Assembly (NCBI RefSeq): GCF_019400985.1 | Contig: NZ_WTFF01000010.1 | Span: forward strand, 1 to 59,074 | Direction of reading: 5' to 3' | Length of the DNA: 59,074 nt | DNA from: Streptomyces bambusae | GTDB taxonomy: Bacteria; Actinomycetota; Actinomycetes; Streptomycetales; Streptomycetaceae | Part shown: one piece after another, positions 16,458-25,726 of the stretch | How the letters are laid out: each line of letters starts with the position of its first letter | How positions within the stretch are numbered: the first letter of the stretch is position 1 | The notes under the pieces: model-generated | The model's input: only the letters and a program-made list of their open reading frames with translations | Told to the model about the DNA's origin: nothing | The model's database searches: none | Made by a program: the position numbers and the translations under genes

Positions 16458-16502
16458 CCCCGCCCGTTCCCGCCCCCCCGAGGTGCAAGCCGGTCATAGG
16501 AG

Positions 16503-16541
16503 GCCGTGCCACAACGTGCCAGTAGGGGCGGCGAACAGCGG
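16503..16541 (+). repeat. Arm repeat 2 (CGTGCC-type)
   Basis: Nearly identical to 14725-14763: CGTGCCACAACGTGCCAGT, GGGGCGGCGAACAGCGG. Confidence 0.6.
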
Positions 16542-16632
16542 TCACCAAGGAGGCGGACGGGCAGCCGGAACGGGGCCCGACCCCGACGTCTGCACAGGTC
16601 AGAGGCCATGTGCCCGCCCAAGTGCCGGGTGA

Positions 16633-16709
16633 TTCCCAAGCTTGTAGCGCGGGTTCGATTCCCGTCATCCGCTCTTCTACGAAGCCCCAGGTCAGCGACC
16701 TGGGGCTTC
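16633..16709 (+). repeat. att core copy 2
   Basis: Positions 16633-16673 repeat the tRNA-Gly 3' half (TTCCCAAGCTTGTAGCGCGGG variant), followed by the hairpin GAAGCCCCAGGTC/GACCTGGGGCTTC. No 5' half is present. Confidence 0.85.
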
Positions 16710-16740
16710 GCCGTTGTCCCGCCGTCCTGAGGGCGGCGGG

Positions 16741-18075
16741 TCACTCGTTGTGCAGCACCTCGGCGATGGTGAGTCGCGCTGCCGACCTCGCCGGGATCAG
16801 CGCGCCCAGCACGGCGATCGCGACACCCGCCAGGAGCAGAGCGGACAGCTGAGGCAGGTGCCAGACCTGCTTCATGGACTCCGGGAACGAGACCACTCCG
16901 ACGTGGTCCACGACCAGCCGGTGAGCGGCGATCCCCAAGGGGATCCCCAGCAGCCCGCCGGCCACGCCCAGGGCCGCGACGGACGACACGGTCATCAGCA
17001 CGACCTGGCGCGGTGTCATCCCGATCGACTTGAGCATGCCCAGGTCTCGGCGTCGCTCCCGGATGTTGAGCAGGACGGTGTTGAAGACGCCGAGCGCGGC
17101 GACGACGGTGAGCAGCACGGTGAAGACCGACGCGAAGCCGACCACGGTCGTGGCGGCGGTGTTGTACGAGTGATGCAGGGCGGCACGGAGGGCCGGATCG
17201 GTCGCCCTGACCGCTTCGAGGTAGCGCTGGGCGTCGGCGCCGTGGGCGAGCCGGCCTGCACGTCGACCCGGGCGGCCCCGTCGCCCTTGCCCGCGTTCCC
17301 GTAGGCGACCATGGTGCCGGTCAGGCCGGTCGTCAGGGTCACGGTGGTGACCCCGAGGACGATGGCGGCCATGGTGAGCAGGGAGCGGCCCGGCCGGGCT
17401 AACGGCTGGCCGAGACCGAGACTCATGGCACGCGGCAGCCGAGTCCCACCGAGTCCGCGCTGGATGCGCAGTCCGCGCCCGTTCCGCGGAGCGCTGCCCG
17501 CTGTGATCGCCTGGACCGCGGACAGCCGGTGCGCGCGGACGGCGGGGATCAGGGCGGCGACGGCGACGAGGGCGGGCATGCCCACCAGGCAGACGGCGGA
17601 CGGCCACCAGCTGACGCCGATGGAGGCACTGCCCGTTTCGATGCCGGAGAAGGCCACCCGCAGGATGGGGCCGGCCACCGCGTCGCCGATCAGGGTGCCG
17701 AGGGCGCAGCCGATGACCGCGGGGAAGGAGACCATCGTCAGGTAGACCGCCACCACCTGGTTCGGGGTGAAACCCAGCGACTTGAGCACGCCGATGTACC
17801 GGTGCCCGGAGACGACCGCCCCGCTGACGACATTGCCGACGATCAGTACGGAGACCAGGAGGCCGAGGAAGCCGAAGAGGGTCATGAACGGCAGCTAGGC
17901 GTCGGCCTGTGCGGAGAAGGCCCGCTTGAGGGTGAGGTAGGACTGCGCGGTGGTCAGCGAACCGGCGGGCAGTTCGGCGGTGGCCGTGGTGAGGCCGGCA
18001 CGCACGTCCTGATCGGTCGCGGCGTTCGTGAAGCGGTACAGCATCTGGGCGGTGGCCGGGTGCAGTTGGGCGGGA
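16741..18075 (-). pseudogene. FtsX-like ABC transporter permease, disrupted
   Basis: The C-terminal FtsX domain is intact (GVFNTVLLNIRERRRDLGML, SIGMTPRQVVL, ending LTIAEVLHNE). A frameshift near 17250 separates it from the upstream FtsX domain (SGAVVSGHRYIGVLKSLGFT). An in-frame TAG at about 17894-17896 interrupts ADA*LPFMTLFGF. The N-terminal part is cut at about 18075, where a plus-strand kinase fragment starts. Such permeases form drug- or peptide-export/resistance systems controlled by adjacent two-component genes, as seen next door. No ATPase gene remains. Confidence 0.8.
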
Positions 18076-18077
18076 GC

Positions 18078-18776
18078 GTGAGAGCGCTGCGCGGACGGCG
18101 GTCAACGCCGAGCGGGCCAGGATCGCAGCCGAGCTCCATGACATCGTCAGCCACAACGTGAGCCTGATGGTGGTCCAGGCCGGGGCCGCCCGCGAGGTCC
18201 TGGCCACCCTGCCGGAGGAGGCCGAGGCGGCAATGAGCGCTGTGGAGAGCGCCGGGCGGACCGCGATGACCGAGTTGCGTCACCTGCTCGGCCTGCTCGC
18301 GCCCGCGCAGAGCGGCGACGACGACGCACCGTACGCCAGGACCTGGCACCCCAGCCCAGCCTGAGTCGGCTCAGCCCGCTGATCGACCGGATCGCCTTCG
18401 CCGGCCTGCCCGTGGAAGTGCGGATCTCCGGAGCCCCCGCCCGCTGCCGACCGGGATCGATGTCACCGCCTACCGGATCGTCCAAGAGGCGCTGACCAAC
18501 GCCCTCAAGCACGGCGACGGAGCGAAAGCCGAGGTGACCGTGCGATGCGCGGACCACTACCTGCGCGTCGAAGTCCTCAACAGCGGACCGAGCGTCCTGG
18601 CGGGGTCCGCGACCGGGCACCGCAGCCGTCCGGCCCCTGTCCAGACCCACGGAGCGGGACGCGGACTGCTCGGCCTGCGAGAGCGGGTCGCCGTGTACGG
18701 CGGCGACCTGGACGCCCGGCGCCGCCTGGGCGGCGGCTACCGCGTCCGCGCCCGGATCCCACTGGACCGGCCATGA
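18078..18776 (+). pseudogene. Histidine kinase (HisKA_3/NarL type), truncated and frameshifted
   Basis: The fragment begins at [20 protein letters not shown] with the phospho-accepting His of the ELHD box. All upstream sensor and membrane segments are missing. Frameshifts near 18335 and 18445 interrupt the dimerisation and ATPase parts; the ATPase segments include AYRIVQEALTNALKHG and GRGLLGLRERV. The last frame ends at 18776 and overlaps an ATG leading to the response regulator. It cannot yield a working kinase. Confidence 0.8.
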
Positions 18777-18785
18777 CGGCCCCCG

Positions 18786-19471
18786 ATGGCCCCCGCGCCC
18801 CGCGTCGTGATCGCTGACGACCAGGAGCTGGTCCGCGCCGGTTTCCGCCTGATTCTGACCGCACGCGGCATCGACGTGGTCGGCGAGGCCGCGGACGGAG
18901 CCGAGGCCGTCGAAGCCGTACGCCGCCTGCGGCCCGACGTCTCCTCATGGACATCCGCATGCCGAACATGGACGGCCTGGAGGCTGCCCGCCATGTCCTC
19001 GCCCAGACCCCGGGCTGCCGAGTGATCATGCTGACCACCTTCGACCTCGACGCCTACGTCTACGCGGCCCTCGCCGCCGGCGCCAGCGGCTTCCTGCTCA
19101 AGGACGTCACCCCCGCGCACCTCGCCGCCGCCGTACGCCTGGTCGACACCGGCGACGCACTGCTCGCCCCCTCGATCACCCGCCGCCTGGTGGAGCGCCA
19201 TACCTCCGGTGCCGCACGCGGCGCTCCGGGCTCGACGCCCCCTGCCGTCCACCGCGACCTCGCCGTACTGACACCGCGCGAACGCGAAGTGCTGACCCTC
19301 ATGGGCAAGGGCCTGTCCAACACCGAACTCGCCCAGGAACTGACACTGAGCGAAGCGACGGTGAAGACCCATGTGGCCCGGATCTTCGCCAAGCTGACCC
19401 TGCGCGACCGGGCCCAGGCCGTCGTCCTCGCCTACGAGACGGGGCTCGTCACCCCCGGCGAATCCGCCTGA
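18786..19471 (+). pseudogene. NarL/LuxR-type response regulator, one-base frameshift
   Basis: The receiver domain starts RVVIADDQELVRAGFRLIL. At about 18944 the expected RPDVLLMDIRMPNMDG is broken because one C is missing (GACGTCTCCTCATGGAC). The remainder carries the phospho-acceptor Asp (MDIRMPNMDG), the Lys motif (GFLLKDV) and a C-terminal LuxR HTH (LTPREREVLTLMGKGLSN, ATVKTHVARIFAKL). Apart from the single base it is full length. With the kinase and permease also broken, decay is more likely than a sequencing error. Confidence 0.75.
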
Positions 19472-19500
19472 CCTCGGTCTCCGGCCGCTCCGCCGCCTTC

Positions 19501-19541
19501 CCGTGCCCCATCCGTGCCCATCACGGCGGTGAACAGCGGGT
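19501..19541 (+). repeat. Orphan arm repeat (CGTGCC-type) without an att core
   Basis: CGTGCCCCATCCGTGCCCATCACGGCGGTGAACAGCGG has the same layout as the segments before att copies 3-5, but no tRNA fragment follows. It may be what is left of another integration whose core was deleted. Confidence 0.55.
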
Positions 19542-19601
19542 CACCGACGGCACTCAGGAACGACAACTCAGTCTCCAAGATCCCGACCTCGTCACCCGCG
19601 A

Positions 19602-20612
19602 TCAGCTCTGCGGCTCCTCGCGGCGTCCCACAGCGGCCGCACCGGGTATGACGAGCAGCTTGCCGGTGGTACGCCGACCCTCCAGATCGCTGTGGGCCTG
19701 AGCGGCCTCGGACAATGCGTAGCGGCCCGTTACGGTGATCTCAAGCGCCTTGGAGCGCACCCACTCGAACACATCGGCGGCCCGTCGGAGCAGTTCGGAC
19801 CGATCGGCGATGAAGTCCCCGAGGCTGGGCCGGATCAGGGTCAGCGATCCGCCGTGGGCGAGCCGAATCGGATCGAACGGCGGCACGGCACCACTTGCCG
19901 CGCCGAAGAGTACGAGATGGCCGCGGGCTCGCAGGCTGGCGAGGCTCGCGTCGAAGGTGTGCGCGCCGACGCCGTCGAAGACAACCGGCAGTCCCTGACC
20001 GCCGTTGAGCCGCCTCACCTCGGCTGCGAGGTCGTCGACCGCGGAGGAAAGGATCACCTCGGCGGCCCCGGCACGCTTCGCCAGCTCGGCCTTCGCCGTG
20101 GTCGACGTCGTGCCAATCACCCTGCCGCCGAGATGGGTGATGAGCTGGGTCAAAAGCAGCCCCATGCCACCAGCAGCCGCATGCACGAGCACCGTGTCGC
20201 CCCCCTGAACCGGGTAGGCGTCCTTGACGAGATAGTGCGCGGTCATGCCTTGGAGGAGCACGGCGGCGGCTGTCTCGAAGCCGATGTCGTCGGGCAGCGG
20301 CACCAGCCGGGAGGAGTCCACGACGGCCCGCTCGGCATACGTGCCCGGAATCTCCACCCAGCCGACCCGGTCCCCGACTGCGACGTCAGCGACGCCGGGT
20401 CCGACTTCGACGACCGTGCCGGCGCCCTCAGCGCCCGGGGTGAAGGGCAGCGGGAGGCTGTACCGGCCTTCGCGGTGGTAGACGTCGAGGAAGTTGACCC
20501 CGGATGCGGCGACCTCCACGACCGCCTCGCCCGGACCCGGCCGCGGCTGGTCCACCTCGGCCTCCTGCAGCACCTCGGGACCGCCCACTTCGTACACCTG
20601 AATCGCTCGCAT
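19602..20612 (-). CDS. NADPH:quinone oxidoreductase, zinc-independent MDR family
   Basis: The 336-residue protein has the GroES-like N-terminal domain (SGVNFLDVYHREGRY, GAEGAGTVVEVGPGV) and a Rossmann domain with HAAAGGMGLLLTQL, the AAAGGVG-type NADPH loop of quinone reductases. No structural zinc cysteines are present. It would reduce quinones or enals using NADPH. It stands alone in its islet, followed by an arm repeat and att copy 3, and appears intact. Confidence 0.9.
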   Translation of the reverse strand: MRAIQVYEVGGPEVLQEAEVDQPRPGPGEAVVEVAASGVNFLDVYHREGRYSLPLPFTPGAEGAGTVVEVGPGVADVAVGDRVGWVEIPGTYAERAVVDSSRLVPLPDDIGFETAAAVLLQGMTAHYLVKDAYPVQGGDTVLVHAAAGGMGLLLTQLITHLGGRVIGTTSTTAKAELAKRAGAAEVILSSAVDDLAAEVRRLNGGQGLPVVFDGVGAHTFDASLASLRARGHLVLFGAASGAVPPFDPIRLAHGGSLTLIRPSLGDFIADRSELLRRAADVFEWVRSKALEITVTGRYALSEAAQAHSDLEGRRTTGKLLVIPGAAAVGRREEPQS

Positions 20613-20834
20613 GACCCTCCAATCGTCGGCTCATCCCCCAGCAACCCCGTTGATGGTGATCCGATTCCCGGCAAGCAGACCAGCCCACCGCCCCGGCCAC
20701 AGCCCTGTCCCGCGACCCGCACCACACCTGGTGACCGGTCCCGCCTGCAAAGCGGCCGGCGGCCCCCTGCCGAGCCGGCCCCGGCCTCACGATGACGGTC
20801 ACGAATCCGCCCACCCCGCCACACGGATGGGGCC

Positions 20835-20872
20835 CGTGCCCCATCCGTGCCCTTCAGGGCGGTGAGCAGTGG
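20835..20872 (+). repeat. Arm repeat 3 (CGTGCC-type)
   Basis: CGTGCCCCATCCGTGCCCTTCAGGGCGGTGAGCAGTGG, with a 10-bp period between CGTGCC motifs, located about 95 bases before att copy 3. The remainder of 20613-20964 shows no gene. Confidence 0.6.
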
Positions 20873-20964
20873 TCGACGCGGGTATCTCAGGGCCAGCGAG
20901 AAACTCCACATGAGGGGGCGTTTTCGCAGGTCAGAGACCAGATGATCGAGATGTGGTGCGGTGA

Positions 20965-21039
20965 TTCCCAAGCTTATGGCGCGGGTTCGATTCCCGTCAT
21001 CCGCTCCACTGCAAAGTCCCAGGTCAGAGACCTGGGACT
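20965..21039 (+). repeat. att core copy 3
   Basis: Positions 20965-21005 repeat the tRNA-Gly 3' half. The hairpin AGTCCCAGGTC/GACCTGGGACT (21015-21039) follows; its G-to-A and C-to-T changes against the other copies are compensatory and keep the stem. Confidence 0.85.
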
Positions 21040-21131
21040 GTTGTCTTTCATCGAGATCATTCTTCGCCACCTCGCGCTGTGGACGTGAACGGCCGCAGTG
21101 AACGGATACGCGTGGGCGCATACTGGCGGCA

Positions 21132-21353
21132 ATGACAAAGCCAAGTGCACCGAAGCGCCATTTGCCCACCAGCCCCTTCAAGGCCCCGGTCACGCTGCCT
21201 CCCAAGCAGTTCGCCGTAGGCGACCTGGTCACACACGACGTGCACGGCCTCGGCCGGGTCATCGGCATCGAGGACGGGATCGCGGCGGTCGTGGATTTCG
21301 GCTCGACTCAGGAGCGGATCCTGAGTCCCTACTCCAAGATGAGCAAGCTGTAG
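21132..21353 (+). CDS. Small CarD-like (N-terminal RID-type) protein
   Basis: The 73-residue product contains FAVGDLVTHDVHGLGRVIGI and IAAVVDFG, a KOW/Tudor-like beta motif similar to the RNA-polymerase-interacting N-terminus of CarD/TRCF proteins but without the CarD DNA-binding part. Similar short proteins recur in Streptomyces, from memory. Role unknown. Confidence 0.6.
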   Translation: MTKPSAPKRHLPTSPFKAPVTLPPKQFAVGDLVTHDVHGLGRVIGIEDGIAAVVDFGSTQERILSPYSKMSKL

Positions 21354-21465
21354 GCGCGGAAGGAGCTGCGCATGCGCCCGGCGGCATGAGGGGCGCCCGT
21401 TCGCCGTTCGTCCCGGGTTGGTAGGCGAGGCCGTAGTGTCCGAAGACCGCTTCCTCGCGCCGCCT

Positions 21466-21764
21466 GAACAGCCCCGCCACCCTCCCTGCCGGCTTCGACG
21501 GAGACCAGCCCCAGGTCAGCGAGGTGGCCCTCCCGCCCGAGGACCGGATCCCCTGCTTCACCGACGGCCTGATCGAGGAACACGAGGCCAGGAAGGAGGA
21601 GTTCGGCGAGAACAAGCTGATCGGCTGGGTCCATCGACTGGGCCAGACCGACCGAGGCGTACGGGCCGTGGCACGCGATCTGTCCTACACACAGACGGGC
21701 CCGCGGGCCGACCACCACCGACGCCGCCGCCCTCGTCCTCGTCGAGTGGCGCGGACGAGGGTGA
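21466..21764 (+). pseudogene. C-terminal fragment of a SpoIIE/PP2C-type phosphatase
   Basis: The frame reads PQVSEVALPPEDRIPCFTDG, LIEEHEARKEEFGENKL and DRGVRAVARDLS, the end of RsbU/SpoIIE-like Ser/Thr phosphatases. After a frameshift near 21700 the terminal TTTDAAALVLVEWRGRG is found, ending at TGA 21764. The catalytic N-terminal half and any sensor domain are absent. Confidence 0.65.
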
Positions 21765-22469
21765 CGGAGACTCGGCGCGTCCGGCCACCCGCCAGGCACG
21801 CCTGGCACTCACACCGCGCACTTCCCTGGCCGGGCTGCTGGACGGCGCCTGTGGCCGTACTCACGCGATCTCGCCACCGAGTGCCGCCCCTGGTGGACGC
21901 GCTGCGGGACCGCTTCGGGCAACCTCGGCCGCTGCGACCTGCTCGTGATTCCCCCGGAGACCGAACCCGCCTCCGCCGCAAGGCTGATGTCCGACGAGGA
22001 CGCCACCGGCCGCCGCCTGCGGGAGGCCCTGGCCGGTGAGAACGCCTGGGAGACGGAGGGCGGGGTCTCATCGCAGCCACCTTCCCACCCCCGCCCCGTC
22101 GTCGGAGCACGCATGATCCCCCTGCCGCGGAGCATGTGGAGGTGACGGCTGCCGGTCTGTCGTCCCCCCGATCTCTCCACGCCGCGAACGAGTATCTGTG
22201 CCGGCGGGATGAGAAATGCGAGGGGTCGCGAAGTCAGTCTTTTTGACGTCTAGAAATAGTGGCGCCATCGAACCGGGAACAATCGAGTCCGCATGCTAGT
22301 CTCGATTTCAGTTGCAGTTGTGGTTCCCGAAACTTCAAGTGCCCCCAGTCAAGCCCGTCGGCCCCTGGGAGTGCTTTTTCGTCTCCGGTCTCTCCGGCGG
22401 GGTAATCATCACGGCGACACAGCATCCGCGCAGTGCGGATGCCGATGAGCCCCCAGAAAGAGATATGAC
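21765..22469. other. No supported gene; leader of the cold-shock gene
   Basis: From 21765 to about 22150 the frames look like degraded coding DNA (for example LVIPPETEPASAARLMSDED) without a recognisable product. From 22200 to 22469 the DNA is AT-richer than its surroundings (TCTTTTTGACGTCTAGAAATAG). It probably holds the promoter and long 5' leader of the cold-shock gene. Confidence 0.4.
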
Positions 22470-22673
22470 ATGAGCAGTGGCACCGTGAAGTGGTTCAACG
22501 CAGAAAAGGGCTTCGGCTTCATCGCGCAGGACGGTGGTGGCCCCGACGTGTTCGCCCACTACTCGAACATCGCCGCCCAGGGCTTCCGCGAGCTGCAGGA
22601 AGGCCAGAAGGTCACCTTCGACATCGCGCAGGGCCAGAAGGGCCCGACGGCCGAGAACATCGTTCTCGCCTGA
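22470..22673 (+). CDS. Cold-shock protein, CspA family
   Basis: The 67-residue OB-fold nucleic-acid chaperone is complete: [15 protein letters not shown] (RNP1 KGFGFI) and DVFAHYS (RNP2). It binds single-stranded RNA and melts secondary structure. AAAGAGAT precedes the ATG. A strong terminator follows at 22693, so it is monocistronic. Confidence 0.97.
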   Translation: MSSGTVKWFNAEKGFGFIAQDGGGPDVFAHYSNIAAQGFRELQEGQKVTFDIAQGQKGPTAENIVLA

Positions 22674-22692
22674 CCCTGACGCGCACGACGTG

Positions 22693-22728
22693 GCTGGGGC
22701 CCGCATCCCTCGGGGTGCGGGCCCCAGC
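22693..22728 (+). terminator. Terminator of the cold-shock gene
   Basis: GCTGGGGCCCGCA and its perfect complement enclose a 10-base loop, 20 bases after the stop codon. The rest of 22729-23132 holds no recognisable gene. Confidence 0.8.
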
Positions 22729-23132
22729 CGCATTCTTCTCTCCGCCGACTCGGATTTCATATCCATTCGAAGTCTTCTCGGAATTCTCCACGTCATTCGA
22801 TCGCCGGGGAATTCATGGATGTTCACCGCGTCGATGCGGTCCCACATGAACAGCACGGGCACGGCGCGCCGTATCCCGGACATCCGTGACGGCAATGGCG
22901 GACAGGGGCCGGGGGGATTCGCGCCGGCTCCGTCGATCATCCCCACGCTCTCCCCCGTGACGGCTTTCGCCGATCTCGACATGCCGAGACGATTGCTCGC
23001 CGCGCCCGGCGCCGAAGGCGGGGGCTCGACGCGATACTTCCGACCCCGTCATGCGCTCCGGATCCCAGCCCCGGCGACCAGAACCCTGGTACCGGGGCCG
23101 ACACTCCTCTCTCTCCCACCCAGGAGCCGCAT

Positions 23133-23423
23133 GTGACATCGACTCAGGCACAGCTCGACCCCGCGCACACCGCCGCCGGCAGCCCGCCCGCGCCCCCGGC
23201 CGGCGAGGCAGAGCCGCATGTCTGGGCCGACATGACCGTCGAGGTGGCTCTGGCGGTCATGAGCGGCGCACGCACCGGGCGCCTCATCGTCCGGGACGAC
23301 GACGGCCGGCCCACCGGCCTCGTCACCCGGGCCCAGCTCAACGGCTTCCGCGCCACTTCCGCCTACACAGACCGGGTACAGCTGCGTGACCTGCGCCCTG
23401 CGGGCTTTCCGTCCCGTCCTTGA
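23133..23423 (+). CDS. Small protein with a CBS-like segment
   Basis: The 96-residue protein starts at GTG (CAGGAG upstream). After a Pro/Ala-rich head, residues about 34-80 read VWADMTVEVALAVMSGARTG, RLIVRDDDGRPTGLVTRAQL, the pattern of a single CBS motif (adenosyl-ligand sensing or oligomerisation). One CBS motif alone must dimerise. Function unknown. Confidence 0.55.
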   Translation: MTSTQAQLDPAHTAAGSPPAPPAGEAEPHVWADMTVEVALAVMSGARTGRLIVRDDDGRPTGLVTRAQLNGFRATSAYTDRVQLRDLRPAGFPSRP

Positions 23424-24026
23424 CGACGCGGGCCGAGGCCGAGCACACCCACCCGCCCCACCGCTGTACCAGCCGATCCCGTCTCTCCTTGCCCGCGAGG
23501 TCGTCCGTGCCATGACCCGGCTCGGCTTCACCTGACGTACCCGCTCCGCGGCCACGGACGGCCCGGTCCGGCAGGCGTCCACCCTGCCCGGCACGTCCAC
23601 GGCGGCCTGACCCTGCGGCGGGCGCACATCCCGTACGAGACGCGGAAGCCGACTGCGTTCACGCCGACCTCCGGCTGTCGTTCGGCCGCTCTCGCGAGCG
23701 GGAGACGCTCGCCCCGGCGGAGTCACGCGGCGGAGGACCTTCGGACGTCGGCCGTGATGCGGGCACGCCCGGGATCACGGCACGGCTCCGTGGTACCGGT
23801 GGTACGGATGGGAGCATTACCCTCGGTGAAGGCGTCGGGCCCCCGACGCACACCGGAAGGTTGGGCGGAGAGCATCCGTGCCCGAGCGGACACGGCACCG
23901 CGAGGATTGTGCCGGCGTGTGGCTCCGCGTACGGACCACCACCGGATCACGGTCCTCCTCGGGCGCTCTGGTGTCCGAAGGCGCCAGAGCGCAGGTCTCC
24001 TCGGCCCCTCCCCCAGAGAGGTGAGA
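23424..24026. other. No supported gene
   Basis: Several short frames look like coding debris, for example LLAREVVRAMTRLGFT ending near 23535. None has consistent codon use, a start site or a motif. Confidence 0.4.
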
Positions 24027-24365
24027 ATGACAGCAGACGATGCCCTCGGCCGTCTCGACGATGACGACTACCCCGCCTACACCATGGGCCGGGCCGCCGA
24101 CATGATCGGCACGACCCCCGGGTTCCTCCGCGCTCTCGGGGAGGCCCGCCTCATCACGCCGCTGCGTTCCGAGGGCGGCCACCGGCGCTACTCCCGCTAC
24201 CAGCTGCGCATCGCCGCCCGCGCCCGGGAACTTGTCGACCAGGGCACGCCCATCGAGGCCGCCTGCCGCATCATCATCCTTGAGGACCAGCTCGAAGAAG
24301 CCCAGCGCATCAACGCCGAATACCGCCGCGCGGCGGCCGAGGGAGAGCCTCCGGCCGAGGGCTGA
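24027..24365 (+). CDS. MerR-family regulator
   Basis: The 112-residue protein is a winged HTH of the MerR type (YTMGRAADMIGTTPGFLRAL, GEARLITPLRSEGGHRRYSR) followed by a helix (ELVDQGTPIEAACRIIILED) and a short tail, with no large effector domain. It starts at ATG 24027 after AGAGAGGTGAG. Short MerR proteins of this kind accompany cold-shock genes in actinomycetes, as here. Confidence 0.85.
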   Translation: MTADDALGRLDDDDYPAYTMGRAADMIGTTPGFLRALGEARLITPLRSEGGHRRYSRYQLRIAARARELVDQGTPIEAACRIIILEDQLEEAQRINAEYRRAAAEGEPPAEG

Positions 24366-24389
24366 GCGGCGCCTGCGCCCGCAGCGACT

Positions 24390-24552
24390 CGGCTTCTGCC
24401 CAGTGGACCGGGCAGCACCGTGGCCGGACGCGCCGTCCGCCGCCATCGACCACGTGGTACCCATCGCCGCCGGCGGGCCCGACACCTTGGCCGACGTGTC
24501 CGCCGTAGCCGCCCGATTCCTCGGCGATGGAGGCCCCGCCCAGCCGAGCTGA
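24390..24552 (+). pseudogene. Possible HNH endonuclease fragment
   Basis: One frame contains DAPSAAIDHVVPIAAGGPDT, which matches the DH..P...GG core of HNH nucleases. The flanking cysteine knuckles and the second His are absent. No start codon or operon partner. Confidence 0.3.
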
Positions 24553-24558
24553 TCCATC

Positions 24559-24608
24559 CGTGCCTCGTCCGTGCCCCATCCGTGCCCTTCGGAGCGGTGA
24601 ACAGCGGT
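24559..24608 (+). repeat. Arm repeat 4 (three CGTGCC motifs)
   Basis: The segment has CGTGCC at three regular steps (CGTGCCTCGTCCGTGCCCCATCCGTGCCC), then GGAGCGGTGAACAGCGGTCA. The extra unit gives the clearest view of a 10-11-bp direct repeat. Confidence 0.6.
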
Positions 24609-24699
24609 CATCACAGGTGCGAGCGGAACCTCTCGACAGGCCCGACGGAGAAGCTTGTCCGCAGGTCAAAGGCCGTATCGGCGGTCAGAGCGGCGGTGA

Positions 24700-24725
24700 T
24701 TCCCAAGCCTGTAGCGCGGGTTCGA
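24700..24725 (+). repeat. att core copy 4, truncated
   Basis: TTCCCAAGCCTGTAGCGCGG then GTTCGA repeats the anticodon loop to the T-loop of tRNA-Gly and then stops; the 3' acceptor part and terminator are missing. Its ACC-stem base change (C for T) would mismatch the current 5' arm. Confidence 0.75.
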
Positions 24726-24822
24726 AGGTGGGGGAGGTCTGCGCCTACTTCGGGGTTCACCGCCTCCGGCCCCTCTGACGACGGCCGCGGGCGGTGGATC
24801 ACCACAGCGATCTCGCCGCACT

Positions 24823-25662
24823 ACGCCGAGCTTCGGCTTCTACGCCGGCTGCAAGCCCGGTGAGCCCTGCGAAACGCAGCTGGCCCAACCCAACGACATG
24901 TGGAAGAACTACGCCGACCTCATCACCGCCGGTGACTATGCGGGTACCAACGCCTATGACCTCATCGTCAAGTGGGTGGACGGGGAAGTCACCCTCTACC
25001 CGGACGTCAGTGAGGGCACCAAGCTCCCTACAGCACTGGATCAGCACCTTCCCAACGAGATCACGCTCGCGGCACCGCACTCGGTATGGGAGTACGCCCG
25101 CGGCTTCGCCACCGGCAAGTACGGCGGTAACCAGTGGCCCGACGACCTCATCGTCCGCTGGAATGACGGAGAGGTCACCAAGTACATCGACATTGACGGC
25201 AACGGCCTGCACGCCGAAGAGCAGCTCGTCGGCCCGAACGACGCATGGAAGACAGCAAGCCTCATCACCGGCGGTGACCTCGACGGGGACAGCAACGGCA
25301 CCGACCCCAACCACGACCTGCTCGTCGTATGGGCCAGCGGAACGGTGAGCGTCTTCCCCGACGTGAACTCCGGACGCCTGCAGAACGAGCAAGTCGTCGA
25401 ATCAAGCTCCACCTGGACCCACGCACGTGTCATCGCCCTCGGCGAGTACGGCATGAACGACTGGGAGGACGACTTGTTCGTCCGCTGGTCGGACGGCGAG
25501 GTCACCACGTACGGGAACGCCCAAGCAGGCGCCGTCGGCCGCGAGTACCAGCTCGTGCCCCCGCCGGCGGCCGGCTTCGCAGCCACCGCGCAGGGCGCCG
25601 TCCGACCGGACGACCCCTGTGCGAAGGTGTGTGGACCGGGGCTGTACCGCCGTAGCCACTAG
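24823..25662 (+). pseudogene. Secreted FG-GAP/VCBS-like repeat protein, 5' truncated
   Basis: The open frame starts abruptly at about 24823 (TPSFGFYAGCKPGEPCETQL) without signal peptide or ribosome site; the first ATG is at 24898. It contains four repeats of about 55-60 residues, each ending in a calcium-loop-like strand: YDLIVKWVDGEVTLYPDV, DDLIVRWNDGEVTKYIDI, HDLLVVWASGTVSVFPDV, DDLFVRWSDGEVTTYGNA. Such repeats form beta-propeller blades in extracellular proteins. The N-terminus was probably lost when the adjacent att copy was truncated. Confidence 0.65.
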
Positions 25663-25726
25663 AACGAGCAGCCGTGGCGCCCGCCGTCATCGGGCGGGCC
25701 CCACGGCCGGAACCGAGGACGCCGTC

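Noticed and set aside
16376-16744. Minus-strand ORFs across the att copies containing a DDGNRTR...LGI motif
   Set aside because: The peptide is the antisense translation of the tRNA T-arm and terminator and is a known kind of annotation artefact.
18786-18960. Treating the response-regulator frameshift as a simple sequencing error
   Set aside because: Possible for this single base, but the neighbouring kinase and permease carry several independent disruptions, so decay is the better explanation.
23424-24026. A DEAD-box helicase gene sometimes found with cold-shock genes
   Set aside because: No helicase motif occurs in any frame of this stretch.
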